This document shows positions 1 to 6,821 of a stretch of DNA of 15,887 bases, piece by piece (within the stretch, counting starts at the first letter, position 1; every line of letters starts with the position of its first letter). Origin of the DNA: Tepidimicrobium sp. (lineage in GTDB: Bacteria; Bacillota; Clostridia; Tissierellales; Tepidimicrobiaceae); the NCBI GenBank assembly GCA_012839395.1, contig DUNJ01000103.1, positions 1 to 15,887 on the forward strand. Direction: 5' to 3'. Position numbers and translations under genes: made by a program. Under the pieces are notes generated by a model that saw only the letters and a program-made list of their open reading frames with translations, was not told where the DNA came from and did not search any database.

Positions 1-132
1 CCTGATACCAATACCCCCAACGATATAGTTTCAACCGTAAGCTATCAAGTATTTTTCTAAAATTATTTGCTTTAGATGGGCAGGATTTTTATCCCTTAAT
101 ATTTACCAATTTATACAGAAAGGAGAATTATA
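1..132. other. Left-edge non-coding stretch with RBS of the transporter
   Basis: No gene can be supported here. Frame 1 is open from base 1 to a TAA at 58-60 (19 codons), which could be the tail of an upstream gene, but nothing in those residues is recognisable. The stretch ends with an AAAGGAGAA ribosome binding site at about 119-127, six bases before the TTG start at 133. I see no convincing -35/-10 pair, so the transporter may be transcribed from further upstream. Confidence 0.4.
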
Positions 133-1524
133 TTGTCAAAGCTGCTAAGAGATAAGAGAAATATTGGACTTTTACTGGGAATTGTTGTGGTACTTGTAAT
201 TTGGAATATGAATATAAATGGCATATCCCCTGGTGGTCAGAAGGCATTGGCAATAGGCCTTATGACGGTAGTATTTTGGGCCACTAAGGTGGCTAACGTT
301 GGGTTTACTGCCCTATTATATCTTATAAGCCTAGTATTATTGGATATAGCACCGGCATCGGAGGTATTTTCCCCTTGGGTATCGCCTTTAATGTATCTTG
401 TAATAGGGGCTTATTTAATTGCTGATGCTGTTAATAGATCGGGGTTAGGGGAAAGAATAGCCTATATGTTTGTATTGAAGTTTGTAAACTCCTTCAATAG
501 CATAGTAATATCCTGCTTCGTTCTTCAAGTTATATTGAGCCTTTTGATCCCAAATCCTTGGCCAAGGGCTTTTTTGGTGCTATCGGTGATGAAGGTGGTA
601 ATTGAAAATGCAGAAATGGAGGAGGGGGTTGCTGAGGTTATAGGATTTTCCGTATTTGCGGCTGCAGTTCCCACAGCCATGCTATTTTTGACTGGAGACA
701 GCAGCATCAATATGATAGCCATAGATTTTGCCGGTCAAAACATTGGGTGGCTAGGCTGGCTATACCATATGGGGGTGCCTGCATTGGCGGCAAGTATATT
801 GACTTGCATACTCCTTATCAAGCTATTTAAACCTAAATCGGATATATCAATAAATAAAGATGCTATTAGGAGTAGGTTGGACAACCTAGGCAGCTTGACT
901 AGCATGGAGAAGAGAACGGCGTTTTGGGTAATGGCAGCCATAATACTTTGGACGACGGACTCTATCCACGGTATAGACCTGGGCTGGGTGACCATATTTA
1001 TAGTGATAATGATGAGTATGCCGACGTTTGGAGATATTTTAACTAACGATTCCTGGAAGACGGTGCCTGTGGATACATTGCTATTTTTAAATGCAGCATT
1101 GACTATCGGCAAGGTGGGAGCCATAACCGGTATGAACGATTGGATAGTATCGGTAATATTGCCATCTTCGGTGCCTGAAAATATATTCCTTTTGGGTTTA
1201 TTGATAGCAGCGATATCAATAGGTCTGCATATGGTATTGGGGAGCGTAATGGCTGTGATGGGAATTGCAATACCCGCTTTTTTAGCCTACACTAGCTCAT
1301 CTGCTCTAAATCCACTGGTGCCAGCACTGTTGGTATATTCTTCAGTGGCGTTTCACTATGTATTGCCCTATCAACACATAACCATATTGGTAGGCATAGG
1401 AAAGGAATACGGGATGTATGATGAATCTCATATCATTAAGATGGGGATTCCCCTTACCTTGGCGGTATTTATAACCATATTGTTGGTTCAAATACCCTGG
1501 TGGCATATAACAGGATTATTATAG
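133..1524 (+). CDS. DASS/SLC13-like anion (carboxylate) transporter
   Basis: A 463-residue integral membrane protein with about 11-13 hydrophobic segments and a short, basic cytoplasmic N-terminus. Its size and repeated hydrophobic layout fit the divalent anion:sodium symporter (DASS, SLC13/CitT) family. It starts at a TTG codon, chosen because AAAGGAGAA lies six bases upstream and no earlier start exists. The two helical-hairpin SNT signatures that bind sodium and carboxylate in VcINDY-type proteins are not recognisable. The first likely equivalent reads IPNPWPRA (residues 139-146) and the second GSVMAVMG (370-377), so the substrate or coupling ion may differ from that of classical dicarboxylate carriers. 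The gene has its own terminator and lies just upstream of the 2-oxoacid oxidoreductase operon, so import of an organic acid or export of a fermentation acid are both possible. Family confidence is fair; the substrate is unknown. Confidence 0.72.
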   Translation: MSKLLRDKRNIGLLLGIVVVLVIWNMNINGISPGGQKALAIGLMTVVFWATKVANVGFTALLYLISLVLLDIAPASEVFSPWVSPLMYLVIGAYLIADAVNRSGLGERIAYMFVLKFVNSFNSIVISCFVLQVILSLLIPNPWPRAFLVLSVMKVVIENAEMEEGVAEVIGFSVFAAAVPTAMLFLTGDSSINMIAIDFAGQNIGWLGWLYHMGVPALAASILTCILLIKLFKPKSDISINKDAIRSRLDNLGSLTSMEKRTAFWVMAAIILWTTDSIHGIDLGWVTIFIVIMMSMPTFGDILTNDSWKTVPVDTLLFLNAALTIGKVGAITGMNDWIVSVILPSSVPENIFLLGLLIAAISIGLHMVLGSVMAVMGIAIPAFLAYTSSSALNPLVPALLVYSSVAFHYVLPYQHITILVGIGKEYGMYDESHIIKMGIPLTLAVFITILLVQIPWWHITGLL

Positions 1525-1533
1525 TAGACCCTT

Positions 1534-1567
1534 AATATCAAGATAGCTTCTATCTTGATATTTTTTT
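1534..1567 (+). terminator. Intrinsic terminator after the transporter
   Basis: A perfect 13-bp stem (arms 1534-1546 and 1550-1562) with a three-base loop CTT runs directly into a T tract (1561-1567). It begins 10 bases after the transporter stop codon. The stem is AT-rich but long. It separates the transporter transcript from the operon starting at 1741. Confidence 0.85.
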
Positions 1568-1630
1568 ATGCAGTGCGTTCCTCCATGATAAACACAGGAC
1601 ACTGTAGAGGAAAAAGGCAGATCGGTTGCA

Positions 1631-1659
1631 TTGACACCCTATTAATGCTATGTTATAAT
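1631..1659 (+). promoter_or_regulatory. Consensus sigma-A promoter of the oxidoreductase-ptb-buk operon
   Basis: TTGACA (1631-1636) and TATAAT (1654-1659) are separated by exactly 17 bases, and a TG at 1651-1652 gives an extended -10. Both hexamers match the vegetative consensus perfectly, so the promoter should be very strong unless repressed. The predicted start is near 1666, leaving a leader of about 75 nt. The inverted repeats at 1670-1694 lie in the first 30 transcribed bases, where a bound repressor could block it. Confidence 0.88.
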
Positions 1660-1669
1660 TTAAATTACA

Positions 1670-1694
1670 GGAACATAGTTCCCTATAGAGGAAC
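1670..1694. promoter_or_regulatory. Candidate operator with three GGAAC half-sites
   Basis: Three half-sites lie in alternating orientation: GGAAC (1670-1674), ATA, GTTCC (1678-1682), seven bases, GGAAC (1690-1694). They form two overlapping palindromes, GGAAC-N3-GTTCC and GTTCC-N7-GGAAC, and the two same-strand copies are 20 bp apart, about two helical turns. The N7 form recurs downstream of the promoter at 11491. Short GGAAC/GTTCC-type palindromes are compatible with IclR-family operators, and an IclR gene lies in this window; that assignment is inference. Because the site is transcribed, the same bases could also form two mutually exclusive RNA hairpins. Confidence 0.6.
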
Positions 1695-1740
1695 AATCTA
1701 ATGTATTATATTCATATTAGCAATGGAAAGGATGGTGCAA

Positions 1741-2292
1741 ATGATCAGATTAAAATTCTATGGTTTAGGGGGCCAAGGCGTAGTAACGGCGGGGGAAATA
1801 TTTTCAGGAGCAGTGTCCCTATTTGAGGATAAGTATGCTATTACTATACCAGCCTATGGTCACGAAAGGCGAGGGGCCCCTGTTAATACTAGCATAGTAA
1901 TGGATGAGGAGCCGATATTGGTAAATTCCTTTGTCTACAATCCCGATATAGTATTGGTAATGGATCCTACTGTAATAGATAAAGGGGTAGATATATCCGA
2001 GGGCATACATAAGGATAGCAAATTGGTTATCAATACGGCGGATGAAAAAGTTTTAAAAAGGTATAAAGAATATGGTTTTAAGGAGATGTACTCCGTGGAT
2101 GGAACGGCAATAGCCCTTGATAAAATAGGAAGGGGCATACCCAATAGTGCAATGCTTGGGGCATTGGCCGGGACTGGCTTGTTGAAGATAGATTCGGTTG
2201 AGGAAGCGATTAGATCATTCTTTGGTGAAAAGGTAGGTGACATCAATGCAGAAGCAGCAAGAGAAGCATATGAGCAAATTAAAAAAATATAG
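1741..2292 (+). CDS. porG: 2-oxoacid:ferredoxin oxidoreductase, gamma subunit
   Basis: A 183-residue cytoplasmic protein that opens with the family signature GLGGQGVVTAG (residues 8-18) and has the length usual for the gamma subunit (PF01558) of pyruvate or 2-ketoisovalerate:ferredoxin oxidoreductases. In four-subunit enzymes this chain completes the alpha-beta core. I chose ATG 1741 over the in-frame ATG 1723. The former has AAAGGATGG at 1727-1735, five bases upstream, and gives the usual short N-terminus, whereas the latter has no ribosome binding site. It is first in a tightly packed gamma-delta-alpha-beta-ptb-buk operon and its end overlaps the delta gene by 23 bases. The symbol follows the pyruvate enzyme by convention; pyruvate, branched-chain 2-oxoacids or 2-oxobutyrate cannot be distinguished from this chain. 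Confidence 0.9.
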   Translation: MIRLKFYGLGGQGVVTAGEIFSGAVSLFEDKYAITIPAYGHERRGAPVNTSIVMDEEPILVNSFVYNPDIVLVMDPTVIDKGVDISEGIHKDSKLVINTADEKVLKRYKEYGFKEMYSVDGTAIALDKIGRGIPNSAMLGALAGTGLLKIDSVEEAIRSFFGEKVGDINAEAAREAYEQIKKI

Positions 2293-2551
2293 CGTGCTTG
2301 GACCGGTGGCAACCACATTTACCGCCTCTGATACGGGCAGTTGGAGATTGGAAAGACCTAAGGTGGTATTTGAAGATTGTATAAAGTGTGGAATCTGTGC
2401 ACAGGTTTGCCCAGTGGATATTGTTGAGATCAGAAAAGATGAAAAAGAATGTGTAGTATTCAATTTTGACTATTGCAAGGGATGTGGAATATGTGCCAAT
2501 GAATGTCCTAAGAAATGCATTATGATGGTACCTGAAAGGAGTGAAGTGTAA
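2270..2551 (+). CDS. porD: 2-oxoacid:ferredoxin oxidoreductase, delta (2x[4Fe-4S] ferredoxin) subunit
   Basis: A 93-residue bacterial-type ferredoxin subunit that passes electrons from the thiamine diphosphate core to free ferredoxin. Two complete C-x2-C-x2-C-x3-C motifs are visible: Cys37, 40, 43, 47 and Cys69, 72, 75, 79, each last cysteine followed by Pro. The leading 30 residues with SWRLERP resemble those of archaeal-type delta subunits. The start at ATG 2270 gives MSKLKKY and the usual family length. A GTG at 2237 is also in frame but lies deep inside the gamma gene. The ribosome binding site (AGAGAAG) is weak, so translational coupling to the overlapping gamma gene is likely. The stop and the next start share one base (TAATG). 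Confidence 0.9.
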   Translation: MSKLKKYSVLGPVATTFTASDTGSWRLERPKVVFEDCIKCGICAQVCPVDIVEIRKDEKECVVFNFDYCKGCGICANECPKKCIMMVPERSEV

Positions 2552-3756
2552 TGGCCTATAAGATGTTAAATGGGAATACAGCTGCAGCTGAAGCGATGAA
2601 ATTGGCAAAGGTTCAAGTGGTATCCGTTTACCCAATAACCCCTCAGAGCCCAATGTCGGAGAGGTTGGCGGATATGGTTGCCTCTGGAGAGATGAAAGCT
2701 GAGTATATACGAGTAGAATCAGAGCATAGTGCAATGTCCATGACTATGACGGCACAGCTAACAGGAGTGAGGGCTGGAACGGCTACATCATCTAATGGAT
2801 TGGCCTTGATGCACGAGGTTCTCAGCATGGTATCTGGAACTAGAGCGCCTGTAGTGATGCCGGTGGTAAACAGAGGTGTAGCAGCACCGTGGACCCTATG
2901 GTGTGAACATGGAGATAGTATGGCCCAAAGGGATATGGGCTGGCTGCAGTTCTATTCCGAAAATGTTCAAGAGGTATTGGATCTAATGCTTGTGGCCTAT
3001 AGGGTTGCAGAGGATGAGAGGGTGTTAACCCCTGCTATGGTATGTTTGGACGGATTCTTTTTATCCCACTCCATGCAAAAGGTGGATGTACCTGAAGAAG
3101 AGCTAGTGGATGATTTCGTGGGGCCATATATTAGAAAAAATGGATATCTAGATACCAAGGATCCAATGTTTCTATGTGGATTATGTGGACCAGAAGATTA
3201 CACAGAGATGAGATACCAGCAGAAGGTGGGTATGGATAATGCTTCCAAGGTGGCTCAGGAGGTATTGGAGGAGTTTGAAGCTAAGTTTGGAAGGAAGCTT
3301 GAAATAGTAGAGGGCTATAAAACAGAGGATGCAGATGTTGTATTGGTAGCTCTAGGTTCCATGTGTGGTACTGCCAAATATGTGGTAAACAAGATGAGGG
3401 CAGAGGGCAAGAAGGTTGGCGTGGCCAAGGTAACCATGTTCAGGCCATTTCCAGTTGACCAGTTAAGAAAGGTTCTGGCTGGTAAGGAAGTAATTGGCGT
3501 ATTTGACAGAAGTGCTGGATTAGGTGGTCAAGGTGGACCGGTATGGAGCGAAACCTGTGCAGCGTTAAAGGATCAGTCATCTGATATAAGGCATTATGTA
3601 GGTGGATTAGGCGGAAGGGATGTTACTATCGATAACATAGAAAAGATCTTCAACGAGTTATTGGAGATCAAGGAAGGCAGGAGAGATAAGCATACCCAGT
3701 GGATAGATCTAAAGGATAATCCAATGGAGATTAGGCAGGTGATTAAAAATGTATGA
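2551..3756 (+). CDS. porA: 2-oxoacid:ferredoxin oxidoreductase, alpha subunit
   Basis: A 401-residue catalytic subunit that forms the active site with beta. The N-terminal pyrimidine-binding domain carries YPITPQSP (near residue 28) and VESEHSAM (near 54), followed by SSNGLALMHE, an AQRDMGWLQFY segment and AYRVAEDERVLTPAMV, all closely resembling archaeal pyruvate/2-ketoisovalerate oxidoreductase alpha chains. The C-terminal domain II/III region (about 255-370) includes VALGSMCGT and FDRSAGLGGQGGP. Length is normal for the four-subunit type. The reaction is 2-oxoacid + CoA + oxidised ferredoxin to acyl-CoA + CO2 + reduced ferredoxin. The ribosome binding site AAAGGAG precedes ATG 2551. The end overlaps the beta gene by 8 bases. 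The downstream ptb-buk genes suggest products such as isobutyryl-, isovaleryl-, propionyl- or butyryl-CoA, but pyruvate cannot be excluded. Confidence 0.93.
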   Translation: MAYKMLNGNTAAAEAMKLAKVQVVSVYPITPQSPMSERLADMVASGEMKAEYIRVESEHSAMSMTMTAQLTGVRAGTATSSNGLALMHEVLSMVSGTRAPVVMPVVNRGVAAPWTLWCEHGDSMAQRDMGWLQFYSENVQEVLDLMLVAYRVAEDERVLTPAMVCLDGFFLSHSMQKVDVPEEELVDDFVGPYIRKNGYLDTKDPMFLCGLCGPEDYTEMRYQQKVGMDNASKVAQEVLEEFEAKFGRKLEIVEGYKTEDADVVLVALGSMCGTAKYVVNKMRAEGKKVGVAKVTMFRPFPVDQLRKVLAGKEVIGVFDRSAGLGGQGGPVWSETCAALKDQSSDIRHYVGGLGGRDVTIDNIEKIFNELLEIKEGRRDKHTQWIDLKDNPMEIRQVIKNV

Positions 3757-4636
3757 TATTCAACATGAGTCTAAAGGTTTGGTATCCCATGGTGTTAATG
3801 CCTGTGCAGGTTGCGGTTTGGAATTGATCGCTAGAAACACCATGGAGGTATTAGGTGAAAACACCATAGTTGTAATTCCACCAGGATGTGGATCCCTATT
3901 TTCAGGATATGGCGCAGGGGCGGCTATGAAGCTACCTGGTTTTCAAGGAAACCTTGAGAATACAGCTGCATGTGCAGCAGGGATAAGGGCAGCCTTGAAT
4001 GCAAAGGGGGATAAGGAGACCACCGTATTGGCCTTTGCAGGGGATGGTGGAACGGTGGATATAGGGTTACAATCTTTATCGGGAGTAATGGAGCGAAGGG
4101 ATAAGGTACTCTATATATGCTATGATAACGAAGCGTATATGAATACGGGTATACAGGGCAGTAGCTCCACTCCATATCAAGCAAGTACGACCACTACACC
4201 AACTGGCAAGCCTACCGAGAGGAAGAGTCTAATGGAGATAGCCATAGCTCATGATATTCCCTATGCGGCAACGGCTTCTATCCATAACCTAAGGGATTTT
4301 AGAAGAAAGGTGCAGAAAGCAAAGGATACAAATGGACCTTCTTTGATTCATATACAGACCCCATGTCCAACAGGATGGAGATACGATCCAGCTAGATCCG
4401 TGGAACTAGCAAGATTGGCAGTTCAAACAGGGGCTTGGATCTTATACGAATATGAAAATGGAAAGATAAAGGTCAATATGAAACTTAAAAACCTTAAGTC
4501 CATAGAGGAATATATTAAACCTCAAAGGAGATTTAGACACCTAAGCCAGGAGGATATAGAGGAGCTTCAGGAGACGGTGAAAAAGAATTATCAAAGAATT
4601 ATGGATAGATTGGAGTATATGGAAGGGACGGTATAG
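3749..4636 (+). CDS. porB: 2-oxoacid:ferredoxin oxidoreductase, beta (TPP-binding) subunit
   Basis: A 295-residue subunit that binds thiamine diphosphate and the proximal [4Fe-4S] cluster. Cluster ligands are evident as Cys19 and Cys22 (NACAGCG), Cys47 (PPGCGS) and Cys206 (TPCPTGW). The thiamine diphosphate motif starts at Gly98-Asp99-Gly100 and continues through DIGLQSLSG to CYDNEAYMNTG (near 124-134), followed by the SSSTPYQASTTTTPTGK stretch typical of archaeal-type beta chains. Length and every cluster ligand are intact, so the enzyme should be active. It overlaps the alpha gene by 8 bases, implying coupled translation and stoichiometric production, and is followed after 31 bases by ptb. 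The substrate is not resolved by these motifs. Confidence 0.93.
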   Translation: MYDIQHESKGLVSHGVNACAGCGLELIARNTMEVLGENTIVVIPPGCGSLFSGYGAGAAMKLPGFQGNLENTAACAAGIRAALNAKGDKETTVLAFAGDGGTVDIGLQSLSGVMERRDKVLYICYDNEAYMNTGIQGSSSTPYQASTTTTPTGKPTERKSLMEIAIAHDIPYAATASIHNLRDFRRKVQKAKDTNGPSLIHIQTPCPTGWRYDPARSVELARLAVQTGAWILYEYENGKIKVNMKLKNLKSIEEYIKPQRRFRHLSQEDIEELQETVKKNYQRIMDRLEYMEGTV

Positions 4637-4667
4637 TCAATAGCCGATTTATACGGGAGGTGGAGAT

Positions 4668-5561
4668 ATGATCGATAGCTTGGATTCCCTAATGGAGACA
4701 GTTAAAAAGAAGGAAAAGCGCAGGATTGTAATAGCTGCAGCAGATGATATGGGAATATTGGAGTTGATTCAAGAAGCCGGCAGATTGGATTTAGCGGAAT
4801 TTATACTAATTGGAGATAAAAGTAGGATGGAAAGATTGGCCAAAGAAGCTTCTATTGAGTTGGAATGGGATTTGGTAGACGAACCAGACCATGGAAAGGC
4901 TGCCCAAAGGGCGGTGGAATACGTGCGAAATGGCGATGCTCATGCTATTATGAAGGGGCAATTGCATACTAGCACCTTCATGAGGGCGGTTTTGGATAAG
5001 GAGAAAGGCTTAAATACCGGTAAGCTTATAAGCCAGGTATCCGTATTCGATAAAGAATATGGGGAGGGGCTCCAGCTCCTTACCGATTGTGCAATAGCCA
5101 TAGAGCCTTCCTTGGAGGATAAGAAGGGGATAATAGAGAATTCCATAGAGTTGGCTATGAGGCTGGGTTATGAAAGGCCAAAGATTGCGCTACTTTCTGC
5201 ATTGGAAGTAGTAAATCCAGCCATTGACGATACCTTGGAAGCGGCTATATTGAGCAAGATGGGGGATAGGGGACAGATAAAAGGAGGAATAATCGATGGG
5301 CCCTTTGCACTGGATAATGCTATATGCCCAAAATCTGCAGAGCAGAAGGGGGTAGGCGGAGAGGTAGCAGGTCAAGCAGATGTATTGGTAGTTCCCAACC
5401 TGCAGGTAGGAAATGTGTTAACCAAGGCTCTTACCTACTATGCCCATAAGGATGTGGCGGCGGCTATAATGGGAGCAGGGGCTCCAGTGATAATGACCTC
5501 TAGATCTGATTCCATGAAGAACAAATTGTTATCCATAGGTCTTGCAAGTTATATATCATGA
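4668..5561 (+). CDS. ptb: Phosphate butyryltransferase (acyl-CoA to acyl phosphate)
   Basis: A 297-residue member of the PTA_PTB family (PF01515), matching the usual 300-residue length of Ptb rather than longer phosphotransacetylases. Visible motifs are MKGQLHTSTFMRAVLD (near residue 93), LTDCAIAIEP, IDGPFALDNAI, VPNLQVGNVLTKAL and GAGAPVIMTSRSDS. It exchanges CoA for phosphate on a short- or branched-chain acyl-CoA in the cytoplasm. A strong GGGAGGTGG ribosome binding site precedes ATG 4668. It lies between the acyl-CoA-producing oxidoreductase and butyrate kinase, which points to substrate-level phosphorylation from 2-oxoacids. A phosphotransacetylase with broader specificity is the alternative. 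Confidence 0.9.
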   Translation: MIDSLDSLMETVKKKEKRRIVIAAADDMGILELIQEAGRLDLAEFILIGDKSRMERLAKEASIELEWDLVDEPDHGKAAQRAVEYVRNGDAHAIMKGQLHTSTFMRAVLDKEKGLNTGKLISQVSVFDKEYGEGLQLLTDCAIAIEPSLEDKKGIIENSIELAMRLGYERPKIALLSALEVVNPAIDDTLEAAILSKMGDRGQIKGGIIDGPFALDNAICPKSAEQKGVGGEVAGQADVLVVPNLQVGNVLTKALTYYAHKDVAAAIMGAGAPVIMTSRSDSMKNKLLSIGLASYIS

Positions 5562-5569
5562 TATTTAAA

Positions 5570-5604
5570 TTATCAAGCTCTAGGCATAGCCTAGGGCTTG
5601 ATAA
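5570..5604 (+). terminator. Hairpin between ptb and buk (partial terminator or mRNA stabiliser)
   Basis: A 16-bp stem (arms 5570-5585 and 5589-5604, one G-U pair) with loop ATA sits between ptb and buk. It is followed by an interrupted T-rich stretch, ACTTATTTTATT, instead of a clean T tract. That form fits a leaky attenuator or an mRNA 3'-end protector that lowers buk relative to the upstream genes, not a full stop. No separate buk promoter is evident after it. Confidence 0.65.
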
Positions 5605-5631
5605 ACTTATTTTATTGAAGAGGTGATAGCT

Positions 5632-6705
5632 ATGTATAAGATATTGGCAATAAATTTAGGATCTACATCTACCAAGATAGCCTATTACGAAGATGATAAA
5701 AGGATAATAGCTAATACTATAGATCATCCAACACGGGATTTAAAAAGATTTCAAGGGATTTTTGATCAGCTTGAATATAGGATGACTGCTATTGAAGCCT
5801 TTATGGATTGTAATGGAATATCCAAAGGGGAATTGGCTGCCATAGTGAGCCGTGGTGGTAACACCGAACCGGTGGAAGGCGGTATATACAGGATAAATGA
5901 AGCTATGCTAAAGCAGCAGGCCAGCCAGATATATGGAAGTCATCCCGCTAACTTAGGAAGTAAAATAGCCTATGATATGTGTAAAGATATCGAGGCTATT
6001 CCCCTTATAGTGGACCCGCCAGTTATAGATGAATTTCACCCAGTGGCAAGGTTATCGGGACATCCCCTTATACCTCGCTTAAGCTCCTTTCATGCGTTAA
6101 GCCACAAGGCTACGGCTAGGAAGTATGCAAAGGAAAATGGATTAAAATATGAGGAAATAAACCTAATAGTGGGTCACCTAGGAGGAGGCATATCTGTAGC
6201 GGCTCATAGAAGGGGCAGGGCAATAGATGTAAACGATGCCTTAGATGGGGATGGTCCCTTTTCAACAAATCGCACTGGCTCATTGCCAGTGGGTCAATTG
6301 GTGGATATATGCTTCTCTGGAGAATATACCTATGATGATGTGAAGACTATGCTTCAAGGAGAAGGGGGGCTTATAGCTTATTTAGGCACTAGTGATGTAA
6401 GGGAAGTGGAGAAGATGGCTAAGACCGACGATAAGGCAGCTCTTTGCCTAGATGCCATGATATACCAGATCTGTAAGGAGATCGGAGCCATGGCCAGTGT
6501 ATTGAAAGGAGATGTGGATGCCATATTGCTGACAGGTGGAATCGCCCACTCCAAGTATGTAATAGATAGTATAGAGGAGAGCTGTTCCTTTATAGCTCCC
6601 ATCGCGGTATATCCAGGGGAAAATGAGATGGAATCCTTGGCGGGGGGAGCTTTGAGAGGCCTTAGAGGGGAAGAGAATATAAAGGATTTTATACCTACGA
6701 AATGA
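5632..6705 (+). CDS. buk: Butyrate kinase (branched/short-chain carboxylate kinase)
   Basis: A 357-residue acetokinase/ASKHA-fold protein of standard butyrate kinase length. It shows the phosphate-1 loop LAINLGSTSTKIAYYED near the N-terminus, the HPVARLSGHPLIPRLSSFHALSH segment, VGHLGGGISVAAHRRG, the DGDGPFSTNRTGSLP signature and the adenosine motif LLTGGIAHS. It converts acyl phosphate and ADP to free acid and ATP. ATG 5632 was chosen over the in-frame GTG at 5623 because the GTG lies inside the ribosome binding site GAAGAGGTG (5618-5625), and ATG 5632 yields the usual MYKILAINLGS start. It is the last gene of the operon, and no terminator is apparent before the iclR promoter, so readthrough into iclR is possible. 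Natural substrates may include isobutyrate, isovalerate, propionate or butyrate. Confidence 0.92.
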   Translation: MYKILAINLGSTSTKIAYYEDDKRIIANTIDHPTRDLKRFQGIFDQLEYRMTAIEAFMDCNGISKGELAAIVSRGGNTEPVEGGIYRINEAMLKQQASQIYGSHPANLGSKIAYDMCKDIEAIPLIVDPPVIDEFHPVARLSGHPLIPRLSSFHALSHKATARKYAKENGLKYEEINLIVGHLGGGISVAAHRRGRAIDVNDALDGDGPFSTNRTGSLPVGQLVDICFSGEYTYDDVKTMLQGEGGLIAYLGTSDVREVEKMAKTDDKAALCLDAMIYQICKEIGAMASVLKGDVDAILLTGGIAHSKYVIDSIEESCSFIAPIAVYPGENEMESLAGGALRGLRGEENIKDFIPTK

Positions 6706-6747
6706 TATCCATGGTACGATACTATCCGGAGACGGCTTTTCCAGGTA

Positions 6748-6776
6748 TTGACACTAACCCATTATAATACTATAAT
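6748..6776 (+). promoter_or_regulatory. Consensus sigma-A promoter of the iclR-family gene
   Basis: TTGACA (6748-6753) and TATAAT (6771-6776) are 17 bases apart, both perfect matches. A second TATAAT at 6763-6768 lies only 9 bases from the -35 and is instead half of the inverted repeat. The predicted start near 6783 gives a leader of about 40 nt. Confidence 0.85.
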
Positions 6777-6782
6777 GGGTTA
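6755..6782. promoter_or_regulatory. Perfect 12-bp inverted repeat over the iclR promoter, candidate autoregulatory operator
   Basis: The arm TAACCCATTATA (6755-6766) is repeated as its exact reverse complement (6771-6782) around ATAC. The repeat fills the promoter spacer and covers the whole -10 box, so a protein bound here would shut the promoter, most simply by autoregulation of the IclR-family product. It bears no resemblance to the GTTCC-N7-GGAAC motif in front of the two operons, so a different regulator may bind here. There is no T tract, which argues against a terminator. Confidence 0.65.
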
Positions 6783-6821
6783 TACCATTAGAGGGGAAAT
6801 AGGGAAAGACAGGAGTTATAT

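Noticed and set aside
1..60. Open frame from the left edge to TAA at 58-60
   Set aside because: Nineteen unrecognisable codons at a window edge are not enough to call a gene fragment.
2237..2269. GTG 2237 as start of the delta subunit
   Set aside because: It adds 11 residues encoded inside the gamma gene; ATG 2270 gives the expected subunit length and N-terminus.
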